Source: CAYNWT01 sp964450955 (GTDB lineage Bacteria; Planctomycetota; Planctomycetia; Planctomycetales; Planctomycetaceae). From it: DNA of 64,000 nt. Of the stretch, positions 58,019 through 64,000 are shown piece after piece. The stretch covers positions 201,635 through 265,634 of the forward strand of contig CAYVFI010000003.1 of the NCBI GenBank assembly GCA_964450955.1. Direction: 5' to 3'. A model generated the notes under the pieces. That model ran no database searches. It was not told the origin of the DNA and saw nothing but the letters and a program-made list of their open reading frames with translations. Made by a program: the position numbers and the translations under genes. Numbering within the stretch: the stretch's first letter is position 1; the number at the start of each line of letters is the position of its first letter.

Positions 58019-59050
58019 ATGAGCCTTGCCGATCTGCCAACTCGACCGTGTCCGGTGCTGTCGCTGGCCCCCATGCAGGAGGTCACCGATTTGCCGTTTT
58101 GGGAGGTGACGCATCGCTACGGCCCGGCGGATGTGTATTTTACCGAGTACTTTCGCGTGCATATTCACTCGACGCTGGAAAAAGACATCCTGCGTTCGAT
58201 TGACGAAAACCCCACCGGCCGTCCCGTCATCGCACAGATGATTGGCCGCGACATTCCGCATTTGGTTCGAACCGTTTCGGCTCTTCAGCAACACAACGTT
58301 ACCGGGATCGACCTGAACCTTGGCTGTCCCGCCCCTGTGGTTTGCAACAAGAACGCTGGTGGCGGGCTACTGCGGAACCTTGATGAAGTCGACGCAATCC
58401 TGCGGGCTTTGCGCGATGCTGTTGATTGTGATTTTACGGTGAAGACACGCGTTGGGTATGACGAACCTGACGAGTTCGACCGCATGCTGGACGTGTTTTC
58501 CGCCCATCCCATCGACGCACTTAGCATCCATGGTCGTACGGTAAAGGAAAAGTATCGAACCCCGATTCACTACGACCGCATTCGTCAGGCAGTCGATCGC
58601 ATGCATTGCCCGGTGTATGCGAATGGAAACATTGTGTCCGTTGCGATGGCTCAGCGCGCGTTCGAACACACTGGCGCAGCCGGACTCATGGTCGGTCGCG
58701 GAGCGATAAGGAACCCATGGATTTTCGCCCAGATCCGCGCTCACTTCGATCCGGCCTCAGGTCCGGCTCCGGTACCGACGCTTCGAGATCTACACGGATA
58801 CGTAACAGACTTGTTTGATGCGATTCCCAAACCGGGCGTCAAAGAGAAGAAGCACGTCCAAAAAATGAAACGCTACATGAACTACATCGGGCAGGGCATC
58901 GACGCCGAAGAACAGTTCCTGTACCGCATCCGCCGCGCGGAAACGAAGAAGGACTTCTTCGCGATCTGTGACGACTTCCTGCTAAGCGATGAAGTCCTCG
59001 CGGAAGAACCTCCGACAACATCAGCGGTGTTTGCAGGCCTGGCGGAATAG
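58019..59050 (+). CDS. tRNA-dihydrouridine synthase
   Basis: A 343-residue FMN enzyme of the Dus family, which reduces uridines in tRNA D-loops. The TIM-barrel signatures are SLAPMQEVTDLPFW, AQMIGRD, GIDLNLGCPAPVV (catalytic Cys103), VKTRVGYD, LSIHGRTVKEKY, VYANGNI and GLMVGRGAIRNPWIF. The helical C-terminal domain (KKHVQKMKRYMNYIGQG) follows. The length is normal. Which of the DusA/B/C specificities applies cannot be told with confidence; the GCPAP and overall layout fit the DusC/DusB side. Confidence 0.93.
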   Translation: MSLADLPTRPCPVLSLAPMQEVTDLPFWEVTHRYGPADVYFTEYFRVHIHSTLEKDILRSIDENPTGRPVIAQMIGRDIPHLVRTVSALQQHNVTGIDLNLGCPAPVVCNKNAGGGLLRNLDEVDAILRALRDAVDCDFTVKTRVGYDEPDEFDRMLDVFSAHPIDALSIHGRTVKEKYRTPIHYDRIRQAVDRMHCPVYANGNIVSVAMAQRAFEHTGAAGLMVGRGAIRNPWIFAQIRAHFDPASGPAPVPTLRDLHGYVTDLFDAIPKPGVKEKKHVQKMKRYMNYIGQGIDAEEQFLYRIRRAETKKDFFAICDDFLLSDEVLAEEPPTTSAVFAGLAE

Positions 59051-59214
59051 TTTGCGTCAGTTTGAATGGATGTCGGCAGAAGCGATGCCTTTCCGTCGGC
59101 GAGGACGATGTCGGCCGGACTTGCTTCGAGTTGCGTCGCGCGATCAGGCCGAGGAACTTACCAACCACGCGCTACACTTTTCGCTCGCCCAGCGCTCCGA
59201 TTTCTCACCGTCGT

Positions 59215-61239
59215 TTACATCTCGCCTTTTGGCAGCGAGCCCCACGGACTTGGTTGTGGGTTAGATGGTGTTTGTGTGGAAACAGGCTTGCCGGGTAACT
59301 TGTTTGGAACCGGAGGCAGTTGCGGGACAGAAAGCGGCTCTGGCGTCGGTCCCCAGGCAGTGCGTGAACGCTGGACTGGTTGCTGTTGGCCTCTTAGATT
59401 CAAAGGGGCCTGCGGTGTTGTCGTTGACCACGGAGAGGGTCGGGGTGGCTGGTGGAGTGCGTCCAAAATTGGCAATGGGATACCAGTATCGCGGCCCGGC
59501 GGCCGTGGCGCGCCGGCGACTGGGTTGAAGTCTGACGGACCGTCTTCAGCATCTTCAGTATTCTCAGTCTCTGAACCATCCGGGCCCATGTCTGGAGGGA
59601 CGTCGGGGCCGCCTTCCTGGTTGTCTGCCGGTTGGCCGAAGCCTGACGACGGCAGGTCGGACCCGGTGGATGGGCCCGAGTAAGCATCGAAACCGAAGTC
59701 CGCACCTCCGTGCCCTGCACTAGCTATGCCGGCATTTGTACCGGGAGAGTTGCTCCAACCGCCGCCCAGGGCTCGGTAGGTGTTGATCCATGCGAGGACG
59801 ACGTCACCGTGTGCTGTCGCCAGCTGATCTTGTGTTTGCAGCAACTGACGTTGGGCGTCGACCACCCGTTGGAAAGTCCCGTTCCCGATTTGATAGGTTG
59901 ATTCGCTCAGGCCCACAGATTCCGCAGCGGCTGCCGTGGCTTTTTCCAATGTTTGTGCCCGCTGACGCGACTTTCGATAAGAAATGAGTCCGTTATCAAC
60001 TTCTTCGACGGCTAGCAGGACAGTATTTCGAAACCGCATTTCGGCCTGTTCTCGTGCAGCTTTTTGGGCTTCGATTGCGTTAAGTGTGCGGCCCATGGTG
60101 AAGATGTTCCACTGGAAAGTTGGTCCCACGGAGAACCCATAGCTTTGGCTGCGGAACCAGTTTCTAAACTGGGCCGTGTCAAACGACGGGTTCCCAATCA
60201 GCGAAACGCGTGGATACAAATCAGCGACGGCGACACCGATGTCCGCGTTCGCAGCATGCAGTTCCTTCTCAGCAGCTCGAATGTCGGGGCGTTGTTGGAT
60301 GAGTTGAGCGGGGATACCAGAGCGGATTCCGACAAGTGGCATCGGTACCGGACCGATTCCGATGTATTCGTAAAACTGCTGTGATGGGGGCTGGCCTGAC
60401 AGGACGCTTAGTCGGTTTAGTCGCAAGCGAATTTGTTCTTCCAGATTGGGAATCGTGGCTTCTGTCGTACGCACAGTTGTTTCAGCCTGTTTCACGTCCA
60501 GTAGTCCGACCAGGCCCGCCTTGTTGCGGGTCTCGGCGAGTTCCATGTTTTTGGTTTGGACTTCGATGTTTTCCTTCGCGATGGCATGACGATGTTGCAG
60601 GACTCGAAGCTGAACATAGTTGGTGGCGATGTCTGACATCAGCGAGATGAGGACGTCACGATATTCTTCCTGAGCCACGTGAGCTCGCGCGTTGGAGGCT
60701 TCAATGCTGCGTTCTATTTGTCCGAAGAGATCGATTTCCCATGTCGCCTGGTAGGCGTTTGTGAAAGCGTCGAACGTATCTCCGGAACGACGTCCGGTCT
60801 GGCTACTGCTAAACGGGGCGATTCGAGAACGGGAATAGCTAAGGTCGCCGGAAAGTTGAGGCCATAGTCGACCCACTACGATTTCTCGTTGGGCTCGCGC
60901 CTGAGAAATTCGTGAGGCGGCTTCCAGGAGACCAGGATTTTCCTGACAGGCTCGCGAGAGAAGTCCCGTCAAAAGTGGATCGTTTAAATTGGCCCACCAA
61001 CTGTGGACGTCGGACAGGCTTGATTTGACGGCTTCTGCCTGAGTCTCGGCCTCGCTTCTTTCGGTAGCAGCTTCTTCATCCTGGGTCGTTGCAAAGTGGT
61101 TCAAATCGAATGGCAAATTTGGCCGCTCGTAGTCCGGTCCGACCACGCAACCCGCGACCAGCGATACCGTCGCGCTGCTAAGCAAAGCCAGCAGCAATCT
61201 GTTTTGAAACAGCCGAACCACTCTCAACGCCCCCCCCAC
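59215..61239 (-). CDS. Outer-membrane efflux lipoprotein (NodT/OMF type) with long Pro/Gly-rich tail
   Basis: A 674-residue outer-membrane factor; ordinary members have about 470 residues. The lipobox is SLVAGC (Cys31) followed by VVGPDYERP, the hallmark of NodT/OprM-type RND channels. Two OEP repeats follow (LSRACQENPGLLEAASRISQ, FTNAYQATWEIDLFGQIERS, LIQQRPDIRAAEKELHAANA, NIFTMGRTLNAIEAQKAARE). From about residue 490 a 185-residue tail rich in Pro, Gly and Ser has no domain and should protrude from the channel end. The GTG at 61239 lies upstream of a run of eight G on the coding strand; the GTG at 61221, right after that run, is an alternative start with the G-tract acting as ribosome site. 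It is divergent from the HlyD-type gene. Confidence 0.9.
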   Translation of the reverse strand: MGGALRVVRLFQNRLLLALLSSATVSLVAGCVVGPDYERPNLPFDLNHFATTQDEEAATERSEAETQAEAVKSSLSDVHSWWANLNDPLLTGLLSRACQENPGLLEAASRISQARAQREIVVGRLWPQLSGDLSYSRSRIAPFSSSQTGRRSGDTFDAFTNAYQATWEIDLFGQIERSIEASNARAHVAQEEYRDVLISLMSDIATNYVQLRVLQHRHAIAKENIEVQTKNMELAETRNKAGLVGLLDVKQAETTVRTTEATIPNLEEQIRLRLNRLSVLSGQPPSQQFYEYIGIGPVPMPLVGIRSGIPAQLIQQRPDIRAAEKELHAANADIGVAVADLYPRVSLIGNPSFDTAQFRNWFRSQSYGFSVGPTFQWNIFTMGRTLNAIEAQKAAREQAEMRFRNTVLLAVEEVDNGLISYRKSRQRAQTLEKATAAAAESVGLSESTYQIGNGTFQRVVDAQRQLLQTQDQLATAHGDVVLAWINTYRALGGGWSNSPGTNAGIASAGHGGADFGFDAYSGPSTGSDLPSSGFGQPADNQEGGPDVPPDMGPDGSETENTEDAEDGPSDFNPVAGAPRPPGRDTGIPLPILDALHQPPRPSPWSTTTPQAPLNLRGQQQPVQRSRTAWGPTPEPLSVPQLPPVPNKLPGKPVSTQTPSNPQPSPWGSLPKGEM
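61230..61237 (-). repeat. G8 homopolymer at the 5' end of the efflux gene
   Basis: Eight consecutive C on the plus strand are G8 on the coding strand of the outer-membrane factor. Depending on which GTG is the start, the tract lies inside codons 1-4 or in the ribosome-binding site. Length changes would alter frame or translation rate. Confidence 0.7.
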
Positions 61240-61467
61240 TCCACATCAGACAAACCACGCGCAGTGTCCGCGCGATGGGCCCCTGGAAAAGATCGGCTCG
61301 TCACAACCGTCATAGTCAGCGTTTCTTGAAGAACTGGTTCCAGCGGCAGATGTCGTGATGTTTATCCAGGTTGCCTCACTTTTCTCTTCACAGCGACAGT
61401 TATCGCTGCGCAGTCGTCCCAGACGACCTAGGTTTCGCTGGTAAGGGCCATAGTTTGGAGAACCAGA

Positions 61468-62451
61468 ATGATTCCCCGTATCTGTGCCTGCCTCTGTTTG
61501 GGGGCGGTGCTTGTGTTACCGATCCTTACTGAGCACGCACCTGCCGGTGTTTCGCCCGCGCCAGTTCGCGCGGCAAAGGCATTGGAAGCGACGCCGGTAA
61601 AGCTGGTGTCTGCCGGATTGCAGGACGCACCATCGCAGGAACTTAGTTCACACGGTTCGCTGCCTGGGATTGTTCAGCCATCGCAACGCGTTGAACTACT
61701 TGCACCGGCTGACGGAATTCTGCGCAAGATTCCCGTCAGCGAAGGGCAGTGGATCCGAACGGGCCAGGTGCTGATGCAGATGGACGATTCAATGGCCCAG
61801 GCGGCCGTTCGAGTTGCCGAGGCCGCTGCCGGACCAGCGAACGTAAAGTTGGCTCAGGTTGATCTGAAGTTGGCTCAGGCCGAGCTTCAAAGAATGCTAA
61901 GCATCCCCGACCGTCGGGCTCTGGCCGACGTGGAACTTGATCGAGCGAAAGCTGCTGTCGAACGGGCAGAGGCCGCTGTCAATCAAGCTCATCAGGACCA
62001 TCTCCAGGCAAACGGGACTCTGGACGTCGAACGTAGACGATTGCAGCAGTTGCATTTGAAAGCGCCATTCGACGGTGTCGTTGTCCGTGTCAGCATTCAG
62101 GAGGGTGCATCAGTTGTTCGGGCGGTCCCGCTGATAACAGTCGCCAACCTAAGCACGCTGAAGGTCGAACTGTTTGCCGATTTGAAACACTTCTCCACGC
62201 TCAGGATCGGACAGGACTACCTGTTGCACGCCACCGCTCCGGTAAACCGTGCCTTGGTGGCCCGACTTGTTTCCCGAGAACCCTTGATTGACGCCGCAAC
62301 GAAGACTTTTCGATGCGTCTTTGAAATAGCAAACACCGATGGCAGTCTGCCAGCCGGGTTCACAGTTCAGTTTAGCGGTGAAGTCGCTGGCACGAATGTC
62401 GCCGGCGGTCGTCACCGACAACTCAGAGCTATTCCAACCGGGCACAGGTAG
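61468..62451 (+). CDS. HlyD/RND-type periplasmic adaptor (membrane fusion protein)
   Basis: A 327-residue adaptor. The N-terminal leader (MIPRICACLCLGAVLVLPIL) is followed by the biotinyl-lipoyl half-motif VELLAPADGILRKIPVSEGQ, a coiled-coil hairpin at about 110-195 rich in Ala, Glu and Gln (VKLAQVDLKLAQAELQRML, VELDRAKAAVERAEAAVNQA), the second lipoyl half LKAPFDGVVVRVSIQEGASV, and a beta-barrel region (LKVELFADLKHFSTLRIGQ). It is somewhat short and lacks the membrane-proximal extension of some RND adaptors. No RND pump or ABC transporter gene follows; instead the RTX giant gene starts 75 bases downstream. It is divergent from the outer-membrane factor, so the two form a channel-adaptor pair without a visible inner-membrane engine. 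Confidence 0.88.
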   Translation: MIPRICACLCLGAVLVLPILTEHAPAGVSPAPVRAAKALEATPVKLVSAGLQDAPSQELSSHGSLPGIVQPSQRVELLAPADGILRKIPVSEGQWIRTGQVLMQMDDSMAQAAVRVAEAAAGPANVKLAQVDLKLAQAELQRMLSIPDRRALADVELDRAKAAVERAEAAVNQAHQDHLQANGTLDVERRRLQQLHLKAPFDGVVVRVSIQEGASVVRAVPLITVANLSTLKVELFADLKHFSTLRIGQDYLLHATAPVNRALVARLVSREPLIDAATKTFRCVFEIANTDGSLPAGFTVQFSGEVAGTNVAGGRHRQLRAIPTGHR

Positions 62452-62526
62452 ACACGCCCAGACTGAGCGGGCCCAACCATCTTTACTTGAAACATCATCA
62501 CACATTTCGTGAAGGCTTTAATAACC

Positions 62527-64000
62527 ATGGCTAAGAACAAGAAGAACAAAAAGAAGAACGGCGGCAAGAAGCGCGCTGGACTGAATCCGAAGACTTTGGA
62601 GCCGCGGATCCTTTTGTCTGCTACAGGTCTGGAGCCGGATACCGACGACGACGCATGCTTAGCCGATGACATTGACGTCGATCAGGCGGCTCTTGACACA
62701 GTGGCTGCTCTTGATGCTTTGGAAGCGGGCAATGTTGCCGAAAATATTCTTTTCGATGGCGTAGGCGACGCCGACGAGAACACGATTGAAGGTACCGAGG
62801 ACGGCGATGTGCTTCGCGGAAAGCAGGGCAACGACCTGCTGGATGGTGGCGATGGGAATGACACGATTAACGGCGGAGCTGACAACGATACGCTGATTGG
62901 CGGTCGAGGCGACGACGTCATTGATGCTAACGCGGGAAGCAACGCAATTGATGCGGGTGCCGGTAACGACATCGTTGAAGGAGCCCGCGGTGAGGATGTT
63001 ATCGACGGCGGTGCCGGCAATGACGATATCTTCTCAGGCAGCGGCAGCGATACGGTGTTCGGTGGTGACGGAGACGACACGATCGGCGGCGCTTCTGGCC
63101 ATGACTTTATCGACGCCGGCGGCGGGAATGACCTGGTCGATGGTGGTCGCGAAGACGACGTTATTAAGGCCCGAGAAGGTAACGACACAATTCTCGGAGG
63201 GGCAGGAACCGATGAGCTGCGTGGGCAACAGGGCGATGACCTTGTCGATGGCGGTTCAGGTGATGACTCTGTCTTCGGCGGAGCTGGTAACGACACGTTG
63301 CTTGGCGGTGAAGGAGACGACTTCCTGGCAAGTAGTGTCGGGAACGACGAAGTCGAAGCAGGCGACGGTGACGACACAGTCACAGGATCGCGCGGAAGTG
63401 ATCTTATCGACGGTGGCGCGGGCGACGACGATATTCACGCGGGCAGTGACAGCGATACCGTTTCGGGTGGCTCAGGAGCTGACACGATCCTGGGTGCGTC
63501 TGGTACGGACGTGCTGGACGGCGGAGACGGGCGTGACCTGGTCGATGGTGGTCGCGACGACGACATGTTGGATGGCGGTCGAGGCCAGGACACGGTCCTT
63601 GGCGGCGATGGCAACGACGTGATTGATGGTGGCAGGGGCGCCGATGTCCTGATCGGTGGCGCCGATGCCGACAGATTCGTGGGCGGAACTGCTGGTGACT
63701 TCATCGACGGAAGCGAAACAGGAGTTGACTCTGACACATTGGATTTGACGGGGCAGGGCCCGGTTCGAATTGACTTTGATCCGGACAATTCTGAAAACGG
63801 TATTGTCTCGTTCCTGAACGGTAACGGCGACGTAACCGGTACGCTTGAGTTCGTCAACATTGAGAACGTTCTCGTTGATCCGGAGCCAGCACCGGAGCCA
63901 GCACCGGAGCCAGCACCGGAACCAGCACCTGAGCCAGCACCGGAACCAGCACCGGAACCAGCACCGGAACCAGCACCGGAACCAGCACCGGAACCAGCAC
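62527..64000 (+). CDS. N-terminal part of a second LEPR-XLL/RTX giant protein (3' end outside window)
   Basis: The frame is open from ATG 62527 to the window end (491 codons). A very basic start (MAKNKKNKKKNGGKKR) precedes LEPRILLSA (24-32), the exact LEPR-XLL motif of planctomycete giant exported proteins. An acidic segment follows, then from about residue 86 a run of over twenty RTX units (GKQGNDLLD, GGDGNDTIN, GGRGDDVID, GGAGNDDIF and so on to GGRGADVLI), then a short beta domain (DTLDLTGQGPVRIDFDPDN, GTLEFVNIENV) and the (PEPA)n stretch that runs out of the window. The gene lies 75 bases after the HlyD-type adaptor on the same strand and may share its transcript. Secreted calcium-binding protein; the full length and function are unknown. 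Confidence 0.9.
   Translation, partial: MAKNKKNKKKNGGKKRAGLNPKTLEPRILLSATGLEPDTDDDACLADDIDVDQAALDTVAALDALEAGNVAENILFDGVGDADENTIEGTEDGDVLRGKQGNDLLDGGDGNDTINGGADNDTLIGGRGDDVIDANAGSNAIDAGAGNDIVEGARGEDVIDGGAGNDDIFSGSGSDTVFGGDGDDTIGGASGHDFIDAGGGNDLVDGGREDDVIKAREGNDTILGGAGTDELRGQQGDDLVDGGSGDDSVFGGAGNDTLLGGEGDDFLASSVGNDEVEAGDGDDTVTGSRGSDLIDGGAGDDDIHAGSDSDTVSGGSGADTILGASGTDVLDGGDGRDLVDGGRDDDMLDGGRGQDTVLGGDGNDVIDGGRGADVLIGGADADRFVGGTAGDFIDGSETGVDSDTLDLTGQGPVRIDFDPDNSENGIVSFLNGNGDVTGTLEFVNIENVLVDPEPAPEPAPEPAPEPAPEPAPEPAPEPAPEPAPEPAPEPA
62784..63717 (+). repeat. RTX nonapeptide array
   Basis: More than twenty GGxGxDxUx-type units in tandem, with Asp/Asn at calcium positions, form a long predicted beta roll. 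Codon use varies between units, so the DNA repeats are imperfect. Confidence 0.9.
63880..64000 (+). repeat. 12-bp tandem repeat encoding Pro-Glu-Pro-Ala, ten copies
   Basis: Ten in-frame copies of CCGGAGCCAGCA or CCGGAACCAGCA (one copy starts CCTGAG) reach the window edge. They encode an extended, stiff PEPA linker. Copy number is likely variable between strains or assemblies. Confidence 0.95.

Noticed and set aside
62682..63622. Open frames of 233 codons (minus) and 241 codons (plus, second frame) inside the RTX array
   Set aside because: Both mirror the RTX nonapeptide coding repeats (Ser/Pro-rich and Thr-rich shadows) and lie inside a clear coding frame that runs through the whole region.
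61230..64000. A complete type I secretion system for the RTX protein
   Set aside because: No ABC transporter is visible in the window; only channel and adaptor genes are present, so it is reported as an open question instead.
1..64000. tRNA, rRNA, insertion sequence, prophage or CRISPR features
   Set aside because: I saw no tRNA T-loop/acceptor pattern in the gaps, no transposase or phage protein among the frames, and no short spaced repeats; small RNAs could still be missed by eye.

Overview
The window reads as a chromosomal segment of a Planctomycetota bacterium. The markers are a PSCyt1/DUF1549/DUF1553 cytochrome-type protein followed by a DUF1501 protein, a sulfatase, a probable DUF1598 protein, an ECF sigma factor, a Ser/Thr kinase with an N-terminal zinc ribbon, and two giant proteins starting with the LEPR-XLL type N-terminal motif (ELRALLAG and LEPRILLS). 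The DNA looks moderately GC-rich throughout. I saw no rRNA, tRNA, CRISPR array, insertion sequence or phage gene. Genus cannot be fixed from what is here.

Layout. 1-4.8 kb: end of a DUF1598-like gene with its terminator, an ADP-ribosylglycohydrolase, an adenylate-kinase-like protein with an unfamiliar C-terminal half, a TPR membrane protein and a YdjM-like membrane protein. 4.9-12.5 kb: an ApbE-NqrM fusion (both halves are Na+-NQR maturation factors), Kdo transferase WaaA, a Gly-rich repeat lipoprotein and the GTPase TypA/BipA. 12.5-18.3 kb: a glycan-degradation pair, a sulfatase followed by a three-enzyme fusion (sialate O-acetylesterase, sialidase, PhoD-type phosphoesterase). 18.5-37.7 kb: one gene for a 6402-residue surface or secreted rod protein. 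37.8-38.7 kb: an ECF sigma factor overlapping a small acidic membrane protein. 38.9-43.7 kb: ROK sugar kinase, a hypothetical protein paired with a Ser/Thr kinase, and a CPBP membrane protease. 43.7-48.7 kb: a four-gene minus-strand operon with NadB and NadE alternating with two short-chain dehydrogenases. 49-59 kb: an RsbU-type PP2C phosphatase, a small membrane protein, the PSCyt1/DUF1501 pair, TruC plus a methyltransferase, and a tRNA-dihydrouridine synthase. 59.2-64 kb: an outer-membrane efflux lipoprotein divergent from a HlyD-type adaptor, which is followed by the start of a second LEPR-XLL/RTX giant gene cut by the window edge inside a 12-bp repeat.

The centrepiece is the 6402-aa protein. 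Its middle holds 17 consecutive Ig-like repeats, and the last eleven alternate strictly between two subtypes. Successive A-type repeats from 29110 to 32233 are spaced exactly 1041 bp (347 codons), so the array is a higher-order dimer repeat. All 17 repeats keep a Lys near the start, an acidic residue in the middle and an Asn near the end. That arrangement fits self-forming Lys-Asn isopeptide bonds as in fimbrial D2-type domains. The array is followed by eight SdrD-B-like domains with EF-hand-like Asp/Asn loops, a DUF11 domain and RTX repeats. My reading is a calcium-stiffened, covalently cross-linked surface fibre; the cross-linking is inference.
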